Shown here one piece after another: positions 1 to 13,060 of a stretch of DNA of 64,000 bases. The stretch comes from Paraspadella gotoi (Eukaryota; Chaetognatha). The stretch's first letter is position 1, and each line of letters begins with the position of its first letter. A program made the translations under genes and the position numbers. Under the pieces are notes generated by a model. That model searched no databases and had not been told where the DNA came from. It saw nothing but the letters and a program-made list of their open reading frames with translations. The stretch spans positions 19,395,642-19,459,641 of the forward strand of contig CM119265.1 of the NCBI GenBank assembly GCA_051294375.1. The letters are read 5' to 3'.

Positions 1-300
1 NNNNNNNNNNNNNNNNNNNNNNNNNNNNNNNNNNNNNNNNNNNNNNNNNNNNNNNNNNNNNNNNNNNNNNNNNNNNNNNNNNNNNNNNNNNNNNNNNNNN
101 NNNNNNNNNNNNNNNNNNNNNNNNNNNNNNNNNNNNNNNNNNNNNNNNNNNNNNNNNNNNNNNNNNNNNNNNNNNNNNNNNNNNNNNNNNNNNNNNNNNN
201 NNNNNNNNNNNNNNNNNNNNNNNNNNNNNNNNNNNNNNNNNNNNNNNNNNNNNNNNNNNNNNNNNNNNNNNNNNNNNNNNNNNNNNNNNNNNNNNNNNNN
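1..300. other. Assembly gap
   Basis: All 300 bases are N. Nothing can be said about this stretch; anything at the start of the window may be cut by it. Confidence 1.
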
Positions 301-878
301 CTCCCTCCCCCCTTTATTTCCATGCCTCCCTTTCCTCCTAATGCTTCTCCGACTCGATACTCTCACAAAGAAATCTCATTAAACGACGCTTTTACAGGTG
401 AACGGGGGAGGAGACGAACGCGTATTAGGAATTAGTTGAGGTCGAAATGAGTCGAAAGGTCGTCTCTTCTTTCCTCTCGTTCGTCGCCGTTGTTGTCGTT
501 GTTGTCGTTGTTGTAGTCGGGGCCTCAGCTCATTCTCTCAAGACGCCTTAGATTAGACGATTTTCGGTCGTCCATCACCGGAGAGAAGATGAGGAAATTT
601 ATGAAAAACTCGAGACTGGTCCTTTAGTCTGGAAATAGCTTTAATTAAATGCGGGGTTTAATATATCCTAAGCAGCTTTTTTTTCCGCTTTTTGAATGTT
701 TCTGGAAAGAACGGTAATCGATATTTATTACAATCATTTATCTTTATCTTCATATTCTCTGGCTATATTTTAACTAAATATTTTGCTCCTACGTTTCTAC
801 GATGTAAAATCCATTTGCGATCGATGTGAACGAACATAACGTGGATTTATGAAAGAATCAATCAAATTAAAGCTCGCT

Positions 879-896
879 GTCTCTCTCTCTCTTTCT

Positions 897-987
<91 letters not shown>

Positions 988-996
988 TCTCTCTCC
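879..996. repeat. (CT)n microsatellite
   Basis: Nearly pure CT dinucleotide tract of about 115 bp with a few TTC interruptions. It produces spurious Ser-Leu reading frames. Confidence 0.95.
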
Positions 997-2983
997 TTCG
1001 TAACACTCTTTTATCGGTCACTCACCCTAGAGCCTTTCAACTCAATCACTCTTTCCCCAAAATCAGAAAAGTGTAAAACGAGATTTTCCCGCCATTTATC
1101 CCCGATTCGTCACGACCAAATTCTAAAGTCCTCGACTCTAGTGACCCTTTGGTTCCGATAGCTTTTCAATGTCATCTCCCAATTTAAACTCATCATTGTA
1201 GAAGACATCCTTTGTCTCCCGACCTCCCGCTGCCTTTCCTCGTCCTTTAATGGTTGGATTTACCTTACCTTCTCTCACCTTCACCGTTTAAATCTTTTTC
1301 GACTGCATTCTCTTGTCCACAACCTGACTTTATCCCTCGACCGCCCCAAACTGTCCTCTTCCCAAGCCAGACTGTTTTTTCTCCTTTTCGCTCGAATGAA
1401 ACGAAAGGAACCCGCGTTTCTTCTTCGTCCACTTTTCGTGCCAACGATAAATTTTTTTGAGAGTCCCACCCATTAACTTCATCTCTTGCCCCTCTCCCCT
1501 CCCTATATTTTCGGCGTTTCAGTCAATCGGAAGCTCTTCTCTCACGCCAACGACCAATAAGCTTCGAAAGAGGCCCGATTTTTTTTTTCTCTCTCTCGGC
1601 TTTTTTTTTTTTCTGATTAGAGACTTTAGAGAGGTCCGGGTTAAAAAGCCTCTGTCCATATGTTGAACGAGGAAAAGGAAAAAAAATCAAGCGAACTTAG
1701 CCGTTTTGATTATTTCCTGACGAAATGGCTGAAACATTTTCCCCGGTGCCAAGAACTCTAAATCTAAATCTTTTAAATCTAAGGAGTTAACGAAAAGGCA
1801 CGTCCATCGCTTCCAATCTTCTGAAAATCATTTTATTCGTTTCATCTCGAGTTTCCAAATGATATTTTCGGCGATGGATGATTTTTCTGCTCCGTCGGCG
1901 CGAGGAACCGTATAATAATAAATATCCCCGTCTGCTCCTGACGCGTTAGACAATGTGGAAACGCCGAAATAAATGTTTATAAAGATTGTAATAAACAAAA
2001 ACCTTTGTTACCTAACGAAATGATTTGTTAACGTTCCATTCCATTGTCTTGGTTTCAATTATGACCCGCACTCCACGGAAAATCTGGGACGGTCAAGCCG
2101 AGTCATCATAGAAAGTGAGAGAGAAAGTCATGACCAAATTTATACCTAACGTCATCGCGCGACTCGTGGCAAGAGTCATATTCTGAGTCACCGCCAGAGT
2201 CATACTGAAAGTTCTTGAGCGAGTCGGAGTGTCTCCTCCAGACTTTCACGAGAATAATAGTTCGGCAAATACGGTTCCACTTTAGGGAAAAAATCGTTTT
2301 TCCTCTTCCATCTTTTCATTTTCTTTGCGGAAGAAAAAAATGAAGGGGGGAGCTAAAGAATTAGGAAGACGCCGCCCGGCTTTTCCTTGTGCCCCACCTC
2401 CAGACCCATTTTCCTTTCGCCCCTCCTCTGCACTCTCGCTAGAGCAGCTTGTGACTCTGTCGCACCCCGAAGTTCGATCCTTTGATCAATTCTCAAGCAC
2501 CATATCAAACGTTCTCGTTTCATTCCTTTGGGTCTATCTCTATTTTTTCGATTCCATGCTCTCTGCTTGCTATACCGCTCTTTAATTTTGCTCCGCTCCC
2601 GTCTCCCTCGTGATTGCGCTCTCGCTAGGGCACCCAGTCTGATCCAAGGATTTATTACAAACATTTATTCGATATATCATTGATTTGCCATGGATTTATC
2701 TCTACGAAAATACAAATTATTTACAATTTATTCTTCATTTTTCGACGTTTTCTTTACCCTTCGATATTTAGTAAGACACTACGAAATCCTTGCTGTTTGT
2801 CAAAATCTGTTCATCCGACGGCCGACGCCTCGAACGCGCGACCCCGCAGGCATAGAAAATACAAAAGATTTTCTACACAGTCTATTTGCTTCTTTCCTTC
2901 CTTCCCACTCCTAAGACTCGCAAGATCGCTCTCTCTATTCAATCCATTTCCCTCAACCCCCACAGTCCTCACCCTCGATAGAG

Positions 2984-3014
<31 letters not shown>

Positions 3015-3566
3015 CTCCATTTCCTCGTTGAAATTAAAATTCGTCTAATCTTCCTTCTCTTCTTTTCCTCGTTTGTTATCCTCTCAATTATTTTGCAAGA
3101 GAGAAATTAATATTAAAAAAATGTGATAATTATGATAGCAACTATGTACGTATGTAGGAATAGGATATCAATATCCATTCTAACTTTTTCCATTAAAAGA
3201 TATTATTAAAAATACCTATGCCATTTGAGATCAAAATCCGTAAATTTTAAAAAATAAATTCGTTTTTAAAAAAATCTTGATTGCGCTCGCCGAGGGGAAG
3301 GTCGTGTCGTTGTTATTGTCGTTGTTGTCACAGTCGTTGATGTGCCTGTACTTTTTAATGTATTCTGTCTCCGACTTTTTATCGAGCCAGGACCGGGTTC
3401 CTTCTTTGTTTTCATATTCGCCTCACTTTCTTACTTTTCAACGTCGTCGTTGTCGTCTTCCTCGTAAAAGTAATGGTCATCGAATGGCCAGACTCGTAAT
3501 TCGAATTAATCTCCCTCGAAAATTTAATTAACGATCGGCCCGCCACCCGGGTTTATTAACACTGTA

Positions 3567-3571
3567 TCTCT

Positions 3572-3645
<74 letters not shown>

Positions 3646-3652
3646 CTTCTCT
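3567..3652. repeat. (CT)n microsatellite
   Basis: CT dinucleotide tract with two short TTC interruptions. A shorter CT tract lies at 2985-3007. Confidence 0.95.
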
Positions 3653-3885
3653 GAGTTTCGTCCCCGCACGTTGAAAACCGACAAATCTCTTCTTTTAACC
3701 AAATCGTCTTCAACGTCCTTCCCGAAAGAAATCCCGAGAATCTCTTCCGCTCGAAATAATCCAGAGTCGTAGAGTCTGAGAGGTTTTCTACCTTCTTTCT
3801 GCCCGATAAATCTGGATGGTGGGCAATTTGGCCCTAAAACGATTTAATTTTAAGGGGAGAATGTCTTCAAAGTTAGTTTTTTTTA

Positions 3886-4082
3886 TGGAAGACGATGCCG
3901 CGAGCATTCACCGTCCGTTGCACACAAGGTCCCGAACTTCGAATCGGGCTGTAGTCCGTCACTACAGGTGGGTTAAACGCCCCGTCGCGCTTTCTTGTGT
4001 GAATCAGCAGTTCGCGAACTCGAGTACTTTGGGTTGGGAGGAGCTCGTACTACCTCTGGCGTCGGACGAGTAACGGGGTATG
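3886..4082 (-). repeat. SINE-like dispersed repeat, copy 1
   Basis: About 200 bp closely related, in the same orientation, to 63397-63612. The two share the starting GGAAGACGAT block, TTCACCGTCCGTTGCACAC, GTAGTCCGTCACTACAGG, the GAGGAGCTCGT block and the end GAGTAGCGGGGTATG-type block. In the other copy the minus strand shows a Pol III B-box-like sequence, so the element probably runs on the minus strand. Here that box is decayed. Confidence 0.75.
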
Positions 4083-4458
4083 AAATACTACCGCTACAAA
4101 ATTAAACTTTTTAACGAGGATTAATGATGCAATTTTCCTCTAAAATTGAAATCGAGAGGGGGCTGAAAATCTTCAGCATTGGGAAATATAAATAAAAGTG
4201 AGCTAAGCGATGGAGTAGGTCCCTTTGTTATGAAAGATGGAACTAGAACTCAAGCAAAGCCAACAAATTAAATTTATTTCCTTTGAAGTTAAAATCTGAT
4301 TTTATTTCACCGTATACCTTTTCCCCGTCATCTATCTCTCAGCGTTCTATCTCTTGGTTTGTTTTTTTTTTGTTTTGTTTTCTATTTGATTTTTGACTTT
4401 GCAAATTTTTTAGATTTTTCATTCTGACACGCGACGAGATAAAAGAGGGAGAGTTATC

Positions 4459-4556
4459 ATGGGAAGAGAGAGAGAGAGGTGACGTGGAGAGAGAGAAAGA
4501 GGAAAAAAGGGAGAGAAAGAAAGAAGAAAAAAAGGAGAGAAAGAAAGAGGAAAAAA

Positions 4557-4621
<65 letters not shown>
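4459..4621. repeat. (GA)n purine-rich microsatellite
   Basis: GA-rich tract mixing GAGAGA and GAAAGAGGAAAAAAGG units, ending in about 60 bp of pure GA. Confidence 0.95.
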
Positions 4622-4623
<2 letters not shown>

Positions 4624-4966
4624 TAAAGTTAAAGATAGAGCGATATAGATAAAATGAGAGATACCGGATTCTACCCGGCGTAGTCCTAGAACGGAAATAC
4701 CTTACTTCCCCGCCACACTTCCTTGCCCGCCCCCTCTTCTCCGATACACTTCTCTGTCTTCTCGCTCATCCCGACCCCGGTTTTATGGCACGACATTCAA
4801 ATACAGTTTTTATGGTCGTCTAATGACCATGGCACGCCAAACCTTGGCGCGCCGAGCGATGGCACGCCACGCACGATCGTCTACGAAGGCGCCTTTCGAA
4901 TCGTTCTATGAATTTTAAATTCAAACCCATAGTGGTAATAACCTTTCTTTTTTCGTTGTTATATGT

Positions 4967-5156
4967 ATTGGGGCAAAATGATTTTGTTTCACAACGAATT
5001 TTATTTTATCATATAAACGTACATGTTTCGGCTTTGGATGCAAGCCTTCTTCAGCGTCAATGATTTGACTGAAGAAGGCTTGCATCCAAAGCCGAAACAT
5101 GTACGTTTATATGATAAAATAAAATTCGTTGTGAAACAAAATCATTTTGCCCCAAT
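4967..5156. mobile_element. Perfect foldback element with hammerhead-like arms
   Basis: Bases 4967-5054 and 5069-5156 are perfect reverse complements (88-bp arms, 14-base loop 5055-5068). Near the loop each arm, read outward, holds CTGAAGA, a small stem GGCTT/AAGCC, then GAAAC and ATGTA. This is the order of a hammerhead-ribozyme core. The distal part ends TTCGTTGTGAAACAAAAT, related to sequence next to the other family members near 27040 and 62895. The perfect arms suggest a recent origin or ongoing gene conversion between the arms. Confidence 0.85.
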
Positions 5157-5815
5157 TCAAACCCAAAAAATTTAATAAATAAAAAACATTTTGCGAATGT
5201 CTATACAACAAAATGATAATCGGATGAAATGGAATGTGGTAGAAGTAGATGTTGGATAGAACTTCGAAGTTATGTTTTTCGTTTTCAATTTGTTTTTGTC
5301 GGTATGTATGCGAAAAAAAATATAACCCAAGATCCAAGCCTTAAATCAGTGCAATTAGTGCAAACTACAGAGTTCACACTGCACGCATGGATTTTAAAAC
5401 GTTTCAGTTGCACTTGTTAAGGCGAATGTTCTGTGGACCGTAAAAATAACAAGATACAATTCATTATCATGGTATTTGTTTATTGTGTCGACAATTTAAT
5501 TATTAGCTGATTTTAATATATTTTATACTATTTTAAGCATTCAAAATATTTCGCTTGCTTCACACTGAATTATTCTCTCGATCTAAAAAAAACAACTTTT
5601 GTTGAGATGTTGTTTGCGAGAATTTGAGGTTCCTCGTAAAATATCTTCTTTTCAAGAAGAATAAAGTTGGACGGAATTGGGATGGAAGAACTGGGACGGG
5701 ACATAAAAAAGGGAGCGTTGAAACTCCATAGAGAAAAAAAAGAGTCGGAAAACGAATAGCGCCTTGCGTCCAAATCGAAACTGATCTAAGAAATCCTGAT
5801 ATCTAAATTTACAAA

Positions 5816-8800
5816 ATGCTGTTCGAATTCAACACCCTCGAGCGCCGCGAGATGGCGCCGTACGCCACGCTGCGCCACCGTCGTCGCGCTAAAAGCGAAC
5901 CGCGAATTTCAAGACTCGGCGGCGAGGACGACGACGCCGAGAGGAATCGACGCCGGAACCAGCGGCACAACCCCACCGCGTAAGTTGACTAAGATTCTGT
6001 ATTCTTTAATGGTTAGTCTAATAAGTAGGTTAGTCTAATAAGTAGGTTCCAATAATTTTTTTTTTAAATAAAATTTTTCAGCTTCATGGAAATAAATACT
6101 TTTTAATACTAACGTTACTAAGGAAAAAGTAAGAGAAAAAAAAATAAAAAAAGGGATGAGCGAAAATTCTTAATAAAACAAAGAACGAAATGATATATGA
6201 GTTTTTGTGCTTATCGCTAGCTTTCACTTCTACTATCATAAGTCTTTTTAGTTATAATAAACCATCTGGACTTCCAAATCCACAATCTCCTTCCTCTTTC
6301 ATAAATTTATTTAATTGAAAAGATGAGTGTCGTAAATTAATGACGGGTTTGTTGGAGTACGCCAGACTTGAAAAAACTTTTTTAATTATTAGTATTTATC
6401 AAACCAAAAGATGGTTTCGAATTTTTCCCGAAGATTCTTTTCTCATTAAAATCTGATAACACTAAAAATAAAATAAAAACTTTATTAAATGCCTTTTACG
6501 TATTGATGAATATTTATTTTATGAAAAAATTTATGAAAAAAAATTTAAAAGAAAGTTGCGCCATGCTAATTTTTAAGTTTCCGGTTCATTTAAAAAGATA
6601 ATTGGAGTCGAAAACGAAGACGAAGCGAGTCTCTTTTGCGTCACAACCCGGGAGACACAAATCCTAATTCAATTTCTGACGTTTTTTCTTTCTAAAAATA
6701 AAAAGTTTAAAATTCACGCAGATTTGCGTTCCGAGCGTGCAACGTTACTTAAAAATTAATGAATTTGGTTCTTTAAACGATTCTCCGATCTCCATCTTCC
6801 CTAAAATTGTTTAACCCTACTCCCCACTCTCCCCATCAACCCAGATACCCTGTTCTCACTTATGTCCGCGACTCGAAACCCTCGGGTCGATCGGCCCCGT
6901 CCGCGGCGAGAGCCGCTCGCCCCGTCACGAAAGACGATCTCAGGTTAGAGAAATGCGTCGACGAACGAGTTGACATTTGGGGACGCGACTCCATCACCGT
7001 CGACGAGATGCTGGAGGACATTCTGGACTTTTCCCCGGGTGGCGGAGACAGACGAAGCGGAGGCGTCAAAAATCGGTCGCTCCCGAGATCGAAATCGTTT
7101 CGAGAAGCGTTGGCGGTCTTTGGAGGCGGCGGCGGAGCAGTCGACGGCGGAGATCTGACCAGAACGTTTGACGTCTCCGACGATGACGCCGACATCGTTT
7201 ATTCTGGACGACCGAGCAACACGACATTGTCCAAGTCAACGACAGAGGATTTGACGCGATACTCTCATTCGCGACGAATCGTCGCCGACGCCGCTGTCCG
7301 CCCGTCTTCTTTCCGCTCCGCCCTCAAACCGGCGTCGGTCTGGCGTCGTATCGATGCCGGCGACAGCTCCCTCGATGTTCCTAAACCGGCGCCGAGAAAA
7401 AACTCACCAACATCGCCGAGAAACTCCCGGCGCGATGACCGGATGGATCGCAATCTCGTGCGCGCGCGCGCCAGCGCCCTCGCCGTCGGCGAAAAGGGCG
7501 CCGGTGACGCCACGCATATCGGAGCTCGTCGCGCTCCGGGTCGACGCCGTTTCGATAAAGACGGCGTTGTCGAATCCGCCACAGCGTCTCGCTTCCGCCT
7601 GCCCACAGATGTCGCCGCTCTCGGACTACGCCTGAGCGATCTTAACGAACCTCTCCCGCCGCCACCACCGTTTGTGCCGATCCCGCGGGACGAGGGCTCT
7701 GTGGAGGATGACGAGGCGCTGCAAGCTCCGCCGCCGTTGCCCGTTATCAATAGAAAGGAGGAGAGGTCGCCGAGGGACGGGATTTTTCGCGCTCGAGCCT
7801 GGACGCTGGAGACGCCCGCCGACGACGATGACGGCGATTTAGCGAAGCTTATGGGCCTCGATGACGACAACGGGGTCGACGTTCACCAAGAGGTCGACGG
7901 CTTCGTTTCGCGACCGTCCCTTCCCGATTCTTCGCCAGAGGACCCCACTATTGTTCGATGCCGTAACCCACCCTGCAGCAGAGTTTACGAGGGGGGCAGC
8001 ACAGCCGCCAGCAAAGCAAAGCAGTGCCGACACTGCACGGCGTTCTACTGCTCTCGAGAGTGTCGTCGACGCCACTGGGACGTACACAAGACGAGGTGAA
8101 TCTTTTTCCAGGCTTAGAATCCGCCAAAATGATCAGGAGTCCGACTTTGAAATCGTCAATGTCTTTCAGATGCGTCCACGGTAGCGTCGTCGGCGCCTGC
8201 AAGAACATCCTCATGTTGGCAAAGGGTAACGATGATCTCAACCACAATTTGTCGCGGATCGCGCGGACGGGCTATTTGACGCAGGGCCGAGGGTAAGCTC
8301 GACGAATTATTTGTAGATTTTGGTTGTTATGTCGACCAGTTTTAAGATATTGGAATACTAGTTTGTTTTTTACTTAGCAAGTATTGATTTCAATTTTTTT
8401 CGTTATTAATAGTAGCAATCAGAAAATATCTTCTTTTATCTTCTCAGCTGCGTGATGCTTCTCTTTGCCGACCTGGAATCGGCCGACAACTACCAGCGTG
8501 GTGAACTGAGAGACGGCCGAACCCGGGCCGCCTACGTCACACTGAGGGCGTTGGAAAGCACGGACGGGTTGGGCGAGGACGACAGAGCTGAACTCAAATC
8601 GCTATGCAAGGTCAGTTTTTTGGGCTATTGGTAAAGTTCTTCCATTTAATACAATTGCTGTCTTCAGCAGGACTACCACCCGGAACACAAATTCGTGCTC
8701 ACAGTGGGCGTGGCAACGGGCAGAAACGTCATTGGGTCAACATCGGCCACGAGAGGCCCCCTGCCTAAAAGCCCCACCGGGATAGTACAGCGCTGCGGAA

Positions 8801-9594
8801 AGGTTTGGTTAATTTAATATATTAATATTTTAATAATAAATCTTTGGTTTTACTTAATTTTTAAAACCATTTAAGGTAAGGCTGAGTTACCACGGCATCG
8901 AAGACGATTGGGACTTGAATGGCGGGGAACAAGTAGTTAGGAGAGGAGGGGGCGGAGGAGAAGGGACGTTGAGAAGGGGCACCTGGCGGCGTCGAACCCT
9001 CGACCGTCGCTCCGACAGCCTCAGACGCGCCCAATCTGCTCAATCCGCCCTCGCCGTCAATCACGACGGTCCAGGGGACGACGACGACAACGCTACCCTC
9101 ATTCTGACCGCCGTTCCGCGAGGCGCCTTCGACAACGAGCCGGTCTCGGACCGCAAGTGGCGCGAGATCACCTTCGTCAACATTCAAAAAAAATTGCAGG
9201 AAAGAGGCGTCAGTCTGGCGCGACACTTCCCGGCCATTTACCGGCGACTCTGCGACTGGGTCGACCGAAATCAGGCCTTCGTGCCTGCAACGATCTTTCC
9301 TGTCGACGCCAGGTGAACTTGATTTTAAAGTAACAAATTTGATATTAATATTACGATTTACTATGTAAGCAATGTTAGGGATTCTGTTTGGCTGAAATTT
9401 TTTCTTCAACTAGTACTACTAAAAATATTGAAATATATTTCTTCAAAAACATTGGATGAATTAAATTTCTTTGGTTCTTTTGCAGGACAAACAAGATGTT
9501 CATGTGTCTCATCATGCCGGATTCCGAACCAGAAACGCTTTGGACCCATGACAAGCATCTGTTTCAGGATCTGGACCTGGCTGTTTCTGATTAA
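5816..9594 (+). CDS. MYND-type zinc-finger protein, AJM1-like
   Basis: Seven exons read by eye: 5816-5979, 6845-8095, 8170-8292, 8448-8610, 8671-8802, 8876-9312 and 9486-9594. All have GT-AG boundaries and together give 792 codons. The start is the ATG at 5816; the large exon alone has no good ATG. The first half is Arg/Pro/Ser-rich and probably disordered. A MYND finger near residues 440-475 has CRNPPC, CRHC, YCSREC and HWDVHKTRC. It is followed by a folded-looking domain (KNILMLAKGNDDLNHNLSRI, then RGCVMLLFADLESADNY). Finger plus following domain resembles, from memory, the apical-junction protein AJM1 (C9orf172). That family name is tentative; the MYND finger is clear. The role would be a scaffold at epithelial junctions or cilia base, by inference only. 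Confidence 0.8.
5980..6844 (+). other. First intron of the MYND gene
   Basis: AT-rich intron with GTAAG donor and CCCAG acceptor. A short direct duplication of TAGTCTAATAAGTAGGT lies near 6014-6048. No gene seen inside. Confidence 0.75.
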
Positions 9595-12500
9595 AAATGA
9601 CTGAAAGATTAATAGCCGGATTTGCCATTCTTGATTATCATTAGGATCATTAATCATAGGAAAAGTATAAACGAGGTTTGTTTGGCCTTGGCCCTTAAAT
9701 TCTAGGAAGATATTATTTGAAAATTTTTTTCATGATCTGGTTATTACTAATTCCGTTTGTCACTAATTTATTAATTTTATTTATTTTAATTTATATAGAA
9801 TATTTAATCGTTTTATTTTTGTTTTATATATTTTAGTTTCAAAGAATTGTACCGGAATAACTTTGTGTTATAAATGACAAAATGATGTCAATTAAAATAT
9901 TTTGCATAGTTAAAATTAATTCACGGCCTAAAAAATTATCCGTGATTTAATGATGAATCATGAATCATAAAACTTGTTTTACTTTCGCTCTCTTTGCAAC
10001 TTGGCTTCTATGCTTCCATGCTTTGCATAAATTGCACAGATTCTGGATCTGGATTCAGATTCTCCACAGAGGATCATGATGCATTTCTTAATTATGTAAA
10101 GAGAGGGTTTTCCTTACAGCGCCCTCATATGATTTACCACATTCTTATGTTTCGCTAATCATTTCATTAATAAGATTTTTTTGCCTTTATGTATCTTGCG
10201 GTTTTAATCTTAAAAACAAAAGAATTAGCATAGCTATATAGTTTCGGGTTTTCATAGTTTTGTTCGTTTATTACTGCTATATACATTCAGTTAACACGAT
10301 CAAAAATAAGATATTTTCTTCAATTAATTGTTTATTTTTATATTAATGAGAATTACGAATGAATAAAGAATTATTAAAGTATTTTAATAATCATAATGAA
10401 ATTTATCAACCATGACTTGAAATATTCGTAACGGAAAACGTTCTGAAGTTCTAACAATCATTTCTCGGAAACAAATAAAAAAAGGCATTTTGTTAAAAGC
10501 CGCCCTGAATAACCCCCAAAAAATCGTTTATATTTACCACTTGAAACCACCACATTCCTCCGTCTGCCTTTCGTCTGGCTTTAGTTTTCAATATCCACCC
10601 CAACGGCGATTTCTTGCAACTATTGTTTGGCTGGGTCGCCAAGTTCACGCAATAAATTAACAAGAACATTTTTTTTTATTTTCAACTCAACAGGCTTTGC
10701 ATCTGATTATTCACTCGGCGGCTAAAATAAATCTTGAGGAAAACACTTCCGATCCGAGCCGCTTTTCTTTTTCTTTTGATCTTGTTAGTTGTTTGTAGTT
10801 TTGCCTCCCAACTTACCCCCCTTCGAAGTCGAAATAAAAAAAATATTTTTTTACTTTTTCAAAGAATAAATTATAATTGAACATATACCTCATCACTTTC
10901 CATAACAATTTTATCAAATTCATAAAGTGATGAACATTTAACATATGTTATTAATATTGATTGCCGATTTATTCAATTTCAAAAATATTGATTCGGGAGC
11001 CCTTAAATCATTACTATTGGACCCAGTTCTTCCCCTCTTCATCCCTTTCGTGACCCGCGAATATGTCGGCCGATTGAAGGACAACGAGTAAACATTGCCC
11101 CGAAAAACGATATGTGGCTGATTCACGTTCCGACTTGGCGTTATTGCCACCTCTCTAACAATTTTGTCAATATCGCCAACGATGGTCCCCACTTGGTGGG
11201 ACCAGTGGTTCTGGGAGATTTTTCGGTCAGTTTCCTTCGTATCAGGCGGTAGGCGTGCTACCCGCCTGTCCTTCTTTTGCAAGAACCGTTCCGACTAAGG
11301 CTAACACCCGGAACTATTGAGCTTTTCACTTTTGACTTTTTAACAATGAACATTGAAGATGCTTATTAACTTTGAGTTAGGAATAATCAGTAAACTTTAT
11401 AAAACAACTCGTTCCACGATTACCTTATTATGTTTATACAATATACAGCCTCTCAAGAAATCTATTACGTGAAAAACATGTGCACTCACCATTTGTACGA
11501 GAAAGACTTCCTTTTCGCCGATGGGTCTTTAAAAAACGGTTTTTGTCCCTTCTTTTTTTCTCACTCGAGAGTCTAGGTCTATTTTTTAATGGTTTATTGT
11601 TTTTTCTCTTTTTTTTTTATTCTCTTTTTATTTTTATTTTTTTTTTTTTTCAAATTTCAGTTTTTTTTTTGCCCCAGAAGCTGAAAACGCGGAAAAGAAA
11701 AACGCGTATAGAAAGAAGAGGAGGAGGATGAGCGGACGGGAAAGCGCCGACAGCACGGAAATCGCGCCACCGGAAACGTGAGCGCCAAAGGGTGGGGGGA
11801 GCGCTTAAAAGGCGCGCGCGCGACTATTCAAGATGGGAAGAGGGTGGAGCGAGTGAAGAAGAGAGAGAGGGATGGAGGGGGAGAGAGAGAGAAAGAAAGA
11901 AACCCAAAATACTTATAAGTGTAAGTTAAATACGAAAGGTGATGTTTTTGAAATTAGCTTTTTTTTATATTGCTAAATTAAGTTTTTTAAATAAAATTTG
12001 AACATTATCAAATTTATGCCTTCTTTGAATTTTAAATTTGATGCAACACATCCAGGAAAATATGATAATTTTTGTATCATTGATTAGATTGAATATGTTA
12101 ATAGATGCCTTGTCAAAGCAATAAATTCTTAAACCGATTTCGCCTTGCGAGTGTTCCTTTAAAGGATACCCAGAGCAGAGAGATCGCCGATGTTTTAATT
12201 ATGATATATTAAGGCATATAGCTCAGTACAGTACAGTACAGTAGGCAGCATTTAATGCAATTAATTTGCGCTGTAAATACTAGTTATTTTAAGGAAAATG
12301 AGAATTAGAAAGAAAAAAAATCCGGTTTTTTTAAGACTTCGGCCAATGACCACCACTCTTTACTCAGACCCCAACACATTTGCTAAAACCTCCTCTGTAC
12401 TATTTTGATTAGTATCCAGTAAATAGGAAGTAGAGGCTCTGAAATTCAGGCTGAAATGGTCGATAATCGACCTCGAGTTTTTGCTCTTCTGTTTCTTGCT

Positions 12501-12705
12501 TTATATTCGAACAAAATAGCAGTGTTTTCAGGAAAGTGTAAAAGACAGTAAGTATTAGGTACTGTAATTAAGAAAATGTATATGAAAAATAATCAGTCTT
12601 GGCTTTTGTTACAACCAATATAAAAATTATCCATTCATTTAACAAATATTTTACTACATTAATGACATCTCGAGGCTGATATAATAGGAAAAAACTCGTC
12701 GAGCG
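9595..12705. other. AT-rich intergenic region
   Basis: About 3.1 kb between the MYND gene and the CFAP43 promoter with no supported gene. Two GC-richer islands stand out. 10970-11285 has a self-complementary part (GGCGGTAGGCG...CTACCCGCC) and may be an old SINE. 11735-11850 carries GGAAA/ETS-like and GCGC-rich sequence followed by GA-rich tracts and could be an unmapped promoter or 5' untranslated exon. A short CAGTA repeat lies at 12222-12244. Confidence 0.6.
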
Positions 12706-12830
12706 CGTATTCCGTTCTCTCCATCAGGATTGGTTGGTAGATTCTGGTCTCCTATATTCTGATTGGTCGGATTATTCAAAATACTTCGCATTGCGTATCC
12801 ATAGAAACAGTGTAAAGTATTGATCTCTTA
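12706..12830 (+). promoter_or_regulatory. Putative CFAP43 promoter: CCAAT boxes and RFX X-box-like site
   Basis: Two inverted CCAAT boxes (ATTGG at 12729 and 12762) are followed by GTATCCATAGAAAC at 12795-12808. This fits the RFX X-box layout (half-site, two-base spacer, half-site) with about two mismatches. RFX factors control ciliary genes in animals, and CFAP43 begins about 390 bp downstream. A possible 5' untranslated intron (donor near 12549, acceptor at 13021) would place this block near or inside the transcribed leader. Confidence 0.4.
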
Positions 12831-13060
12831 ATTTTCTACGGCATCGAACTTTTCTTGTTCGCCTATAATTTTGCAACTTACCCTTATTTTCGTAAATTAA
12901 TTATGAATAAATAATGAGACACATTTGTTTTATTCTCATTCTGGAAGCTTTTGCGCAATTGTTCTCGTCAAGTCTACTGTTTAACGATTAATTTTTAAAA
13001 AATCCGTTATAATTTTTTTCAGGTGTACAACAGTGTTATAGGCTTACCTACCTCTTCGTC

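Larger units (their letters stand above)
301..5815. other. Repeat-rich non-coding DNA, no gene seen
   Basis: I see no convincing coding exon here. The stretch holds CT/GA microsatellites, a SINE-like copy near 3890-4080, a perfect foldback near 5060, GTT/GTC-rich low-complexity tracts (about 480-520 and 3300-3340) and a cluster of GAGTCA-type motifs at 2098-2225. The open frames of 60-120 codons are low-complexity or lack splice sites and homology. Confidence 0.7.

Noticed and set aside
849-1076. Ser-Leu repeat open frames here and at 30611-31003
   Set aside because: Translation of CT microsatellites; no gene.
7265-7870. 201-codon minus-strand open frame in the MYND gene
   Set aside because: Shadow of the GC-rich Arg/Pro/Ser-coding exon; composition mirrors the sense strand.
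10938-11282. 114-codon minus-strand open frame in the intergenic region
   Set aside because: No recognisable domain, no splice partners, and the GC-richer block looks more like an old repeat.
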